Shown here piece by piece: positions 23,301 to 34,518 of a stretch of DNA of 64,000 bases (its first letter is position 1; every line of letters starts with the position of its first letter). The stretch comes from Lumnitzera littorea. Its lineage: Eukaryota > Streptophyta > Magnoliopsida > Myrtales > Combretaceae. The notes below the pieces were generated by a model that had not been told where the DNA came from, ran no database searches, and saw only the letters and a program-made list of their open reading frames with translations. Location: positions 15,541,280 to 15,605,279 of the forward strand of contig JAMXBB010000002.1 in assembly GCA_024138015.1 (NCBI GenBank). Direction: 5' to 3'. Position numbers and translations under genes: made by a program.

Positions 23301-23943
23301 CTTCTAGACTTGCCTCTGTGATTTCCAAGAGTTTTAGCCACAATTTGATTCATTTTGGATCACTCTGGCACATATTTTAGTTAAATAATAATAATATATA
23401 TTTATATCATGTTCACATTAGTTAGTTAATCAATAAATAAGTATATACCCTATGTAAATATCACATGTAATATATAAATTTACTCATATAATTAAGTTTC
23501 TAACATATCTTTTATTTTTAGGATATGTTTTCTTAATTAATTTCATGAATTCAATGCATTATATATATAATTACATAATTTAGGATTAATTTACGAGTAT
23601 AATTATTATTTATACCAGGTATACTCATAAAAATACATATATCTTTATATAGTAAATTATACTATTTTATCTTATTTTATAGTTCAATTAACTTATCTCT
23701 AAATTCTTGTCGCAATTTGAACTTGATTTTAAGAGTTCTAAGCATTTTAGTGCTATATTGAATATTCCTACTTCTAAGGGCAAAATTGAGATTTTGGATC
23801 ATTATTTCTAAAGTCTAATTTCAATGTATCACCTCAACTAACTTTTCTATCTTAATGGTAAAATTTGAGCTCAATTGAATAAGTTTCCCTAAAAACCCTA
23901 AATCTAAGCTCGTTTTTCCTAAACTTAATTTCGGGAGCTTACA
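20389..23943 (+). repeat. LTR family D, copy 1 (TGTCATGCCCC start); end provisional
   Basis: The start TGTCATGCCCC at 20389 is firm by comparison with the minus-strand start at 9129. The proposed end, GGGAGCTTACA at 23943, rests on a CA end and a near-duplication (ACAAA before the start, ATAAA after the end, one C/T difference). No protein domain is visible. A GC-richer patch at 22930-23060 interrupts the AT-rich body. The element may be a solo LTR of about 3.5 kb. Confidence 0.45.
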
Positions 23944-24243
23944 ATAAAGACACATACATGTTAATGGGTGCCCCATAAGATTCAACCACCTTGGGCTACT
24001 AGGTAGAGCCACACACAAATGGCAAACAAATTATAAGTTGAATATTAATTAGTTAATTTTTCTTTTTTATCCCAATGAACACAATCAACAAACAAGGTAT
24101 CATGTACTTGGAATATTTAGCTTGATTAATAGTTAGTAGTCTTTAGTTCCTGATCAAGGAAATTAGAATAGCTTAGCATTAATTCCGAATCTTAAATTGA
24201 AAAGCTAACTTTGATTCTATACCCATTAATCCACTTAGAATGG

Positions 24244-24715
24244 TGCAAGTACTTCATTTTTGTTATTTTTCATTTTTAGTTAGTTGAGCCAGGTTAATAA
24301 AAAATAAGAAAAAAAAAAACGAAAACGAAAACGAAAAGAAAAAAAGGAAAAATGAGAAAATAAAAAAGAGAGTTGAGTTAAACTGAGTCGAGTTGAGTAA
24401 ATCGTATTGAATCAAATCGTATCAAGTTGTATTGAGTCATATCGAATCGAATCGAATCGAGTCATATCGAGTCGAGTCATATCGTATCAAGTCGTGTCGT
24501 GTTTAGTCAAGCCGAGTCGTGTCGGATCGTTTAATATTAAATTGGATAACACCGTGTGATCAATTTAATAAATCATTAAGTCATTTGAGAGTTGGGTTTT
24601 ATTAAAATGATTTTGGCTCAGTCCGATTTAAAGTATTTTTTTATCTAATTTATATTGGGCCAAAATAAATTTAGAATTTATTACATAAATTATTAGGCCA
24701 AAATAAATTATTACT
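24244..24715 (+). repeat. 5' LTR fragment of the Tat-like element
   Basis: Aligns by eye with 31607-32060, sharing TTAGTTGA(G/A)CCA, the GAGTC-rich tract, GTCGGATCGTTTAATATTAA and TTATATTGGG. Similarity stops near 24715. What follows to about 26550 (including the patch 24850-25030 with GGTCGCTGGGGTC) is unrelated to the right LTR, so the LTR is truncated or replaced here. Confidence 0.75.
24370..24530 (+). repeat. Degenerate pentamer-based tract in the 5' LTR
   Basis: Irregular repetition of GAGTC, TCGTA, TCAAG and TCGAA words in near 5-base phase. The counterpart at 31728-31905 has a different order and number of units, so the tract has evolved by slippage since the LTRs were identical. Confidence 0.8.
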
Positions 24716-26559
24716 TAGAATTCATTTTTGTACTAATTGTTTTTTTTTTAGTGATGTAAGCTTTAAGAAAAAAAATCCAGCCCAATAAGCCTTATTGGGA
24801 AATTAAGGGGGGGCTCTTTTATTTTGTAGTAATAATTTGCATGTTTAGATGTGGTCGAACTTGGGCCACCTTAGAAACTTAGGACGAGCCACTATTGTAT
24901 AACCCTCAGGTCGCTGGGGTCTTTACCCTCACCTGTGAGCCTACTCAGGTTTCAATATAACCTATTAGGCTTCTCTCTGGAAAGTCTTAAAGCTACAGAG
25001 CTAGAGAACTGTAGACCCCACCCTCTTGCATCATTCTTTTTGAAAAAGGGGTAGTTATTTTTAAATTATAGGAAAAGCTCAATCAATCCACGATCGGCTT
25101 AATCTTATTCTTTAAGAAAGGGAAAATTAAAAAAAAAAAAATCAGTAACCCTTATATATAAGTATTCGTGAGCTTCATTTAAAAAAAAAAAAAATCCTAT
25201 TTTGGACTTACTTATATATAAAGATATTTCCCGACTACAGATTTATCATATTTCCTATAATTTATTAATTACCGATTCCTATTGCATTGCATGGTATGTA
25301 ACATATTGCATTTTTATATATTTGATTATGTTCGTTTCTCTATGGATATTCTATTTTCTATGTTATATGTGTTTTTCTTTTTATCGTTTCTTAGTGAGTA
25401 AAAGGCTGCGTAATTTTTAAGAAAATTTTTGAAAAAGCTGCAAAATTATTAATATCATATCCAACTTTATTCTAAATTTAGTGGTCTCATTGTAAATAAT
25501 CGTGTCGTTTTATATTTTATGTAATATAGATATGGAACGTTAGGTTTGTGTCAACCTCGTGAATTTCGTCTTCGCCATATTCATTGGCTCTTATAGATAT
25601 AGGATTGAATTTTTAGGAAGATTAGTTAGGATATTTTTTTTTTTTATTTTAGTCCGTTGTATAGGTTAAATTTTATGATTGTTAATAAATTTACAGCTTT
25701 ATTAAATAATAACCTTTATTGATTGTGCAGTTTTTTTTAACTCATTTTTTTTATTTCTTGATAGTTTCCTTAAACAAAAACAAAAATAAAATAAAATAAA
25801 GAAAAACAACAAGTAAGAAAAAAACTTTTGTATTAACTTGTAAATTTTTTTTAGCCATGTAATTAAGGAAATTAACTATAATAAAGAGTATTATGGAACG
25901 GTCAATTTTTTTTAAAAAGGCTTTCCAACATTTTTTTAAAAAAAGTTGGAAATTTCAAAAGATATTTTATGATAAAAAAAAAAAACAGTTTCATGATAAT
26001 TTTTTATTTAGTAAATTCTTATTGTAATGCCCCACATGTACCGTACTGTTAGGAACTAAAAAAATAAAAAAAATCAATAAGAAAAAAAAGATTTAACTAT
26101 CAAATTTCTATTATAAATTATTTCCCATCTTAAAGTCATCAATCTTATAAACGTCTAAGTTCTCATTCTCATGTTTAGCCTTTAAGTTGTCACAATCCCG
26201 ATAGAGTTTTCTCCATGAGTCATCACCCTTGTGTCATTTATTCAATAAGTTTCTCATTGTAAAATAGTTTCCACTTCTCCATATCATCCTTATAATATTA
26301 TTGTTATCCTATGTCCTTGGTCATTAGTCTTAATGTTTTCTTTGTTTATATTCGTTGATGTCAATATTAGGCTTCTATGACATAAAATAAGTATTGATTT
26401 TCTGATAAAAGTTTCCAAAAAATGAAAAGAAAAGAATGGTTTTCAAAGCTAAAAACTTAATGCAGTGTTGCTAATAAGAAGGGATTCTTGTAGGCTTTAA
26501 AAGATTGCTTTTTAAGTAATCTGGCCTAACTTGAAGCCCATAATCACTCATTTAAAAAA

Positions 26560-28443
26560 ACAAAATGTCTGAAGCTCTTGAACATAGAATAACCATAGCT
26601 AAAAGGTTCTGGGAAAGCATGCAAAGGAAGTCAAGACCATGGCCCATATCCAAGCCTAGAGGCCTATTGACATACCATCTGAGACAGACAAGTCTAAAGA
26701 GTTGTTGGTTCATTAGCTCAATAGTAGCAACAAAGGCCTGAGGAAGGGATTGGTGCAAAAATTGATGAAGATGGAAGAAGAAATCTTCCAGAAAATTGAA
26801 GAGAAAATGGGAGTTCTTAAGGATCATGATGTGCAGAGTGATTTGGGCTTGAGCAGTGTTTGCACTTTTGAAGATCACGAGTTACCTAAGAAATTTAACA
26901 TACCAAATTTTGAAAAGTATGATGGAACAAGTTGTCCTAAACTTCACCTTAAGCTTTATGTTCGTAAGATGACCCAATTTTCTAAACATAAGCAGTTGAT
27001 GATTTAAACTTTTCAAGATAGCCTAATTGGGCCGGCGCTGATTTGGTATGCCCAACAAGACTTAGTTAAGCTTGATGCTTAGGATAAGCTAACTCAAGCT
27101 TTTTATCAACAATATAAGTTCAATGAAGAAGTGGCTCCATCCCTGATGGATTTGATTAACATGAAAATGAAGTCAATCAAGTCCTTTAAGGAGTATGTCT
27201 AGAGATGGAGATCTACAGCTGCTCAAGCTACGGTATAATTTCCAAAAAATGAATTGATCAACATATCCATTCGCACATTAGGTGAACCTCATTATAATCA
27301 CCTCTTAGGCCATATTGCTTCTACGTTTGCAGATGTAGTTGCAATTGGTGGTCGCATTAAAGATGCTACTAGAGTAGGGAGATTGATAGGGAAGGGATTA
27401 GCCCCATTAGATTTAGAGGCCGCTATGAACACTACGATGTCCTATCTAATGATATGTGAGGCTAGTGCCCTAAGCATTAGTCCAAAGCTCAAGGAAAATA
27501 AGTTAAGCAAGAAATCACCTAAAAGGAAATTCACTCATATCTCGATTCCTATGTCTTGGGTCTATTGCTGCCTAAAAGAAGAGGGTTTACTGCATCCAAA
27601 GACTCTAACACCAAGGTATAGACCTTGAAAATACAATCCTAATGCGCAATGCGAGTACCGCATGAGTTAGCAGGGGCATGCTACTAACCATTGTTGAGAG
27701 TTAAAGAATAAAGTCTAAGATTTGATTGATGAAAAATTAGTCCAATTGGACTTTGTTAGGGATCCAAGGCCTAAATTCTATATAACGCCTACTATTAACA
27801 TGATACAAGGATTAGAAAAGTCGCTAGAAACAGATGGTCAAGTCCAAGGGGTATGTTACTGCCAGAGTTTGGAAGAAAGGGTTGCAGCCCTAAAAGAAAA
27901 GTTAGTGATATTAGAAGAAAGGCTCACTAGCATGAAAATGGCGATGGGTTATGTGCTTAAGCAGCTCAGAAACTTACATCCTAATACAAATAGGAAGTTA
28001 CAACCTAAGCCTGAAGATGATTTAACGAAAGAGAAATTAGGAGTAAATGTGTTGATTGGGAAAGCCCAAAATCAGGACAAGCTCATCCACAATAAGAAGA
28101 GGCGATTTACGCAGTTCAAGATTCTAATGGCCCAAGTATTTAAGCAATTGAGAGACGTAGGACTACTGACATATGAAAACTCAACAAAGAAATACAAGCC
28201 AAGTGCTCGTGACCCTAATAAATGGTGTGAATATCATGTGGGCCAGGTGGGGCATACCACAAAAGATTGTTGGAAACTGAAGTATAAGATACAAGATTTG
28301 ATTGATGCTAAGATTATCCAACCAAGTTTTCTAGAGACAGATGGGTCGATTAGTAATGGTATTCCTTCCCTAGGTTTTGAAGAGGCGTCGAACAGATAAC
28401 CTCTGAAATCGAACATTGAAGATCTATTACTATCATTTGACAA
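26560..28443 (+). pseudogene. Tat/Ogre-type gag with duplicated CxxH zinc-knuckle module
   Basis: The capsid-like region at 26885-27410 reads FEKYDGTSCPKLHLKLY, FQDSLIGPALIWYAQQD, AFYQQYKFNEEVAP, ISIRTLGEPHYNHLLGHIAS and FADVVAIGGRIKD, characteristic of Tat/Ogre gag. It is broken by several stops (after LMI, LDA, EYV, ATV). From 27630 an open stretch of 225 residues (27722-28399) follows. The knuckle motif C-x2-H-x4-GH-x4-C with its IQDLIDA tail (CEYHVGQVGHTTKDC, 28230-28310) is intact. An earlier, decayed version of the same module lies at 27640-27735 (CEYRMS*QGHATNHC, then VQDLIDEK). Gag would package the element's RNA. This copy is not functional. Confidence 0.88.
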
Positions 28444-30281
28444 GGTGGCTTACCATTTGAAGCAATTAAGGATATCTCTAAGAGATTAATTCAGTTGAAT
28501 GGGCTAAGTTTAAAGAAGTGACAGAAATAAGGGCAAAAAAAAAAAAAAGGAAAGAATTTTCGTTGTTGCATTTTCTTTTATTTTAGAGCTTATAATAGAT
28601 ACGAGTTATTGAATAACGTAGTTTTCAGGTGTATTCTTGTCTTTGCATGCTATGAAGCTAGCTCAATTCAAATAAGGACATTTCGAATGAGTAAAAATGG
28701 ATCAAGAAAATGTGAACTCGAAACTTAAAACTTTCCACCCAAGGGAATGATAACACATTACTTGAAAAGTTTAGGATGAAAAGAGGCAACCCATGTCCTA
28801 AGTACTAACCCTAGACATACATGAGAGAAGAGTGTTATCAAGGTCAGTAATTAGGCTCATTCCTTAAAGGAGGCCTGTTTTAAACTTGGTATACGTGTCA
28901 AAATGATATTAAGCATTCGTTTTATCATCCCTAAATACAGTTATCCCTTGTAAGTCCATTTGAACCTTTAGGGTATTTTTCTTAAAATTAGCCCTGCCAA
29001 GAACCACCCACACTGGGGCAATTAAGAGGTTAGAATCATTAATCTAAATAAAATGAGCAGACTAACTTATGCTTGCCTTAGTTTGCTAATTTATGAGTAA
29101 ATATTGTCATAGATAATTCAATTTCTTTAGGATAAAAAAAAAATTTAGACAATATACACCACACTTAGGTTTATACATTCATTTAAACACCTCAAGCCCA
29201 TGAATTTTTGCCAAACACTTTAAAACCATATACACTTCTTCCAAGCTTATAGTTTTTGAACCATGGTTTTAGGGTATCAAATCCCATCAAGTGAAAACTC
29301 AGAAATGGAAAGTAACCACCTTGACCTAAAAAAAAAAGGAAAAAGAAAAGAAAAAGGTGAAAAAAAGAGATTGAAGTTATTAGTAAGGTGATCACCTTCA
29401 AAGAATAGCCATATTACTAGCCATAAGTCGAAACTTGTGATAGTATCTAAAATTCGAACACTTTCAATTCTTAATCCCAAAAGCAAAACCCCCATTTTAT
29501 GATCCCACTCATTATACTAGATTTAATGAAACTCTTTTGACTAAAGAAAAATGACTTATCTTCAGCAAAACTTGCTCATGAAATTGGGGCAAGCCCATGT
29601 TTAGCTTCTCCTAGGTTCTTGACTTATAAACCTAGGACTGATTGCATATGATTTCTTCAAAATTGGCTAAGTATATTCATATCCATTTGCTTAAACCATT
29701 GACCAAACACCTTATATTGTAAACCCAAAAAAGACCTATTGATTGACTAAAATGTACCACTTACAAGATAGGCTACAATTTTTGGAATTGATGTTGATAG
29801 TAAAAATAGACCTATAAGAGTGTAAGGAAGTCTAGTTTGACTAAACATTTCAAGTAATGATATCTATCCCCTGAGTAGAAAATTGAAGAGTTGAGTACTT
29901 TGTAAAAAATGTGAATGGTCATTTATCCCAAGTTAGAAATCAGTGCTTGTAAAAAAGTTCAGAGATCATGAATTATGCTTTAAGAAACAAGACTGAGAGA
30001 ATGAGTGATCAACGGGCAAGGGGCAAGCCAACTCCTTATTTGTGATATTTAGAGTTTTTGAGATTTTCTTACTGGTTAGAAACACAATTTTCTATCAAAT
30101 AGTGTTTTTTGAATTTCTTGACAAAAAGAAGAAAAAAAAGAAAAACTTTTCAAAAGAGAAATGAAACTTTAAAATATATATATCAAGAGAGATTTTTTAA
30201 AATTTTCAAGGAATCATCAAAATCCCTCAAACTTAAGTCAGAGGTCAATTTGTCAAAACTCATGAAAGTTTTCTTCCTTCT
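28444..30281 (+). other. Non-coding internal region of the Tat-like element
   Basis: No pol domain on either strand. The region is A-rich with short poly-A runs (28536-28549, 29323-29334), and nothing more specific is seen. Confidence 0.5.
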
Positions 30282-31420
30282 TGGATCACTTGCTCAATGG
30301 AGTGCCATCTAATCTTATCTAGGATCACTTGCTCAAAGGAGCGCTGTCCTACCTATTTCTTAATTGGATTACTTGCCATCCAATCTTTTTTAGAATTGCT
30401 TACTCAAAGGAGTCCTATGTTATCTTTAGTTGGATTGCTTGCTCATAGGAGCATTGTCTTATTTATTACTTTCTAAGATCGCTTGCTCATGAGAGCGTTG
30501 TTCTATCTAGTCCTTTATTAGGATCACTTACTTAAAGGAGCACTATCCTATTCCTTTTAGGATCGCTTGTTCATGAGAGCGCTGTCTTATTTATTCCTTA
30601 GTTGGATGGCCTGCTCATATGAGCGCCATCCAATCTTTTTTAGGATCGCTTGTTTAAAGGAGTGCTGCCTTATCTTTTGTTGGATCGTCTGCTTATAGGA
30701 GCACTATCTAATCTGTTCTATGATCGCTTGCTCATAGGAGTGCTGTCTTATCTATTCCTTTGTAGGATTACTGTCTTATTCCTTGTAGGATCACTATATT
30801 GTTCCTTTTAAGATCGATTGCTTAAAGGAACGTTGTCCTATCTTTTGTTGAATTGTCTGCTTATAGGAGTGCCATCCAATCTTTTCTAGGTTCGCTCGCT
30901 CAAAGGAGCGTTATCTTATCTTTTGTTGGATCGCCTACTCATAGGAGCGTCATTTAATCTTTTCTATGATTACTTGCTTAAAGGAGCACTGTCCTATCTT
31001 TTGTTAGATTGTTTGCTCATAGGAGCACCATCTAATCTTTTCTAAGATCGCTTACTCAAAGGAGCATTGTCCTATCTTTTGTTGGATCGTTTGCTCATAG
31101 GAGCACCATCCAATCTTTTCTACGATCGCTTGCTCATAAGAGCGCTATCTTATTTATTCCTTTGTAGGATCGCTGTCCTATTCCTTTTGGGATCGCTTGC
31201 TCATAAGAGCGTTGTCTTATCTATTCCTTTGTAGGATTGTTGTCCTATTCCTTTTAGGATTGCTTGCTCATAAGAGTACTATGCTATCTATACCTTTGTA
31301 GGAGCGCTGTCCTAGTCCTTTTTTGAATCGCTTGCTCAAAGGAGCGTTGTCCAGTTATTTAAAAGATCGCCTGCTCATGAGAGCATTATCTTATGTTATC
31401 TTATCTTATCTTTGAAAGAT
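30282..31420 (+). repeat. Tandem array of ~40-bp hairpin-forming repeats
   Basis: Roughly 25-30 imperfect units of 37-45 bp built on GGATCGCTTGCTCA + AAGGAGCG + CTGTCC. Two types alternate in places: one with CCATCCAATCTTTTCTA, one with CTGTCCTATCTTTTGTT. A few short units of about 24 bp lack the GCTCA core (near 30765-30810 and 31165-31190). Each unit is an imperfect palindrome. The best, 30604-30631, pairs GGATGGC with GCCATCC and GCTC with GAGC around ATAT. The array sits between gag and the 3' LTR. Tandem arrays in this position are known in plant Ogre elements. Confidence 0.93.
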
Positions 31421-32196
31421 CTATCCTTTCGAGCAATTTATCCTGAAAGAGATCTATCTTCTTCAGATTATCCACCAAAACAAGTTTTTTTAATCTTGAA
31501 GAGATCTATTCTCTTCGAATTATCTAAGTCAGGTCTAGCAAAAATGGGTATCTCTTTTGTCTTTGTGGCGAAGTTCTAATCAATCTTCACTACAAAGAAG
31601 GATAGCTGTAAATACCTCATTTTTGCCATTTTTCATTTTTTGTTAGTTGAACCAAGTTAATAAAAAATAAGAAAATAAAAGAAATAACGAAAATTAAAAT
31701 AAAAAAGGAAAAATGAAAAAATAAAAAAGAGAGTCGAGTTGAGTCAAATGATATTGAATCAAATCGTATCAAGTGATATCGAATCGTATCGAATTAAGTT
31801 AAGTCGTGTCTTATCGAGTCAAGTCGAATCGTATCGAGTCAAGTCTAGTCATATCGTAACAAGTGGTGTCAAGTTGAGTTAAGCTGAGTTGCGTCGGATC
31901 GTTTAATATTAAATTGAATAACAGTGTGTAATCAATTTAATAAATCATTAAGTTATTTGAGAGTTGGGCTTTATTAAAATGATTTTGTTCCAGTCTGATT
32001 TAAAGTATATTTTTATCTAATTTATATTGGGTTAGAATAAACTTATGATTTATTAGATAAATTATTGAGTTATATCTAATAAGATTGGAGCGGGCCTTGA
32101 AAAATTGAAAGCTTGAATCAAATAAGGTTTCTAAAAGTTAGGGTAAATCTTTGAAGAATCGTTATAATATCTTCAATACGAAAGATACGATTGTGA

Positions 32197-32207
32197 GTTT
32201 ATAAATA
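32197..32207 (+). promoter_or_regulatory. TATA box of the Tat-like LTR
   Basis: GTTTATAAATA, about 50 bp before a poly-T run and the C-rich leader. Confidence 0.65.
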
Positions 32208-33741
32208 GTATGTCGGCGGGTGGACTTGAAGATGGTTTTTTTTTTTTTTTAATTACACATCCACACAATACTCAAACACAATACCACAACAAGCAACAAC
32301 AAACCAAAATTCTAGCCACGCACATTCACACTCCTTTACAAATACCTAATCGAATTCCATAAAGCTTGATGTTGACTTACTCAATCCGTAAAAACCGCAT
32401 TACTCCAGACGCCCAACGTCATCAGCATGAGGAATCCACATTGCCATGCCCCCTTCAATTGCACAATCCTCACTGCTGAAGTTCTATACTAACATCCACG
32501 AAGCACCAAGAAATGTCCCTGCTCTTGAATCGAACTCCACACGCCAAACCAAAGTCCAGCAGCCCCACGATTGCTTGATCACCGAACAGTAGCTAACATC
32601 CTCAGCTTTCATGCCATCCAAGCCACGTGACATCCCCAATCCCATGATGAAATCCAAATCCTTACCTGACTAAGCTCTACAACGCCAATAGCCCCTTAAT
32701 CCACAAACCAATCAACCATGTCCCCTGTATGTTGACAGCTCCCACACCGATGCAACTCCATCTAACAACGCCGAACAGACGACATGCTCCCCTGATGCAG
32801 CCCACATGTACGTGAAGCCCACGCAAGTCCTTCATGCCGACTCCTTGATCCCAACACTTCACGCCAACCTAACCGAAATCACCTACACAACAAACACTGA
32901 CAACAACTTCAACATGCCGCATGATCCAATTTCCAGATGCCACCAAAGTCAAGCTTCCACGTCCATTGTCCTAACAAACACAAGCACATATTGAAGCCCC
33001 GTACACATTCGCTTGACACACATTGCACTTGCCGACTCTCTTGAACGCCAGCACATCCTAACTCGACACGGTTACGCCTACACACATTCACTTGACATAC
33101 GTTCACCATGCCATCTCACGTACAAGCTAACGTCCCATAATCTACACTCGACGCCATTCACGAAGTCCACATAAGATCAAGTTTACGGCTAGACGCGCAT
33201 GGACATAACACTGATACGAACACGAGCATGACATCGTACACGATCAATACGCGTGACTCGACTCATCGGTAAAAATTTTATTTTAATTCAATTATTTTTA
33301 CTAATTAATTTTTTGTTTTAGTGCAGGTTTTTTTATTTTATTTCCATAAGGTTTACTTGATTTTTTAAAAAAATAATTACAATTTGTTTTAGTTAAATTG
33401 CGTTTTTTTAATAAAATTGTGTTTTTTGATGAGATATGTATCATGCAGTTGAGATTTGAAAAAGATATGTATCAAGCTATGTATCTAGAATGTATCTCAG
33501 TTGATCTTATATAGTTAAGATTTAGAAAATATTTTTTGAGAGGTAGTGGTTTTTAAAAATAAAAAAATTTTAATCGGGATTTTAAAAAAGATTTAATTAG
33601 TAAGGGTTTTTCTTGGATTTGGGAAAATTAAATTTCTTAGTTTTTTTTTTAAATAATAAATTGATAAATAAACGTAAACCTGGCTCGGTTTTCGAAATGA
33701 AAATAACCCATTTGCTAAATATTTAATGAAAAGAAAACTAT

Positions 33742-33790
33742 AGCTAGTTTGATCTTGACCAGCGAGTACATAGGCACCCTCAGGGCAACT
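33742..33790 (+). repeat. GC-rich block in the Tat-like LTR
   Basis: Reads TAGTTTGATCTTGACCAGCG then AGTACATAGGCACCCTCAGGGC. It is the counterpart of the blocks at 4914-4959 and 19015-19052. Confidence 0.6.
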
Positions 33791-34248
33791 GCATAAAAAA
33801 TGAAAAACTTTTTTTCCCTTTTTCTTAGAAATTTGTAATAAAATAAAAATATAAAAAATCACTTTAGTTATTTTTTGCTTATTTATGTATATATTTTAGT
33901 ATTTTTAGGAAATTATAAAAATAAAAGCTTATCAATTTTTCTTTAATTTTTATATGGTAACTTAGTCTTAATATGTTAGCCCCTAAACCCGATTTTTTCT
34001 AGTTATTTATTTTAAAAATTGTTTTTTTAGAAAATAAGCGAATCAATGGGCAAATTAGGGCACCTGAAAACCCTAATTTCGTTTTTGACTAATTGAATTG
34101 GTTGGCAACTCTAATTTTAAAATTTTTTAGAAAAATATTTCCTTAATTTAATATCGAGTAATTTATATTAAATGCATTGGGCTTAATATAGGTTAAATTA
34201 AGGAAATTGAAATAGGGCTTGATAAATGGATAAAAATCTGAAGTGCCC

Positions 34249-34518
34249 AACATCCCTGTCCCATAGTTATCTTAGCCATTGAAAATATGCCACGTGTTAT
34301 ATCGAGTTAAAGCATAAAAAAGTCAAGTAATGCATTGATTGTCCAATGAATTCATTCACAGCAAATGTTATAAAGGCAATTAATAGATACATTTTGACTA
34401 GATATGCATATCTTGTCCCAAAACAAAATACGATGTTAAGATATGGATTGAAGCTCGATCTTTTTTCAAGATTTGGAATGATATATCCCCAACGTATAGA
34501 CTCATGAATACCAAAAAA
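34249..34518 (+). repeat. MULE left terminal inverted repeat
   Basis: Aligns with the reverse complement of 38966-39230 with scattered substitutions and small gaps. Shared stretches include GCCATTGAAAATATGC, CCAATGAATTCA, GTTATAAAGGCAATTAAT and GTTAAGATATGGATTGAAGC. Confidence 0.93.

Larger units (their letters stand above)
24244..34248 (+). mobile_element. Non-autonomous Tat/Ogre-like LTR element (gag only)
   Basis: Two direct repeats in plus orientation, 24244 onward (TGCAAGTACTTCATTTTT) and 31607 onward (TGTAAATACCTCATTTTT), flank a decayed Tat/Ogre-type gag at 26560-28443 and a tandem array at 30282-31420. No protease, RT or integrase remains are visible in the 3 kb between gag and the 3' LTR, so it resembles a large retrotransposon derivative. 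The left LTR is recognisable only for about 470 bp. No target duplication was found (AATGG on the left), and the right end abuts a Mutator-like element. Confidence 0.75.
31607..34248 (+). repeat. 3' LTR of the Tat-like element
   Basis: Begins TGTAAATACCTCATTTTT. In order it has the pentamer tract (31728-31905), a TATA box (32197-32207), a C-rich leader of about 1 kb (32250-33270), a GTGCAGG site with poly-T, the GC-rich block (33742-33790) and the LTR tail, ending near 34248. The end may extend four bases into the adjacent Mutator-like element (CCCAACA gives a CA end at 34252). The layout matches LTRs A and B despite low sequence identity. Confidence 0.7.

Noticed and set aside
30282..31420. 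A CRISPR-like array
   Set aside because: Units are degenerate, directly adjacent and without unique spacers, and the setting is a plant retrotransposon. It is a tandem minisatellite.
32677..33109. Overlapping open frames on both strands
   Set aside because: Same explanation: C-rich leader of the Tat-like 3' LTR.
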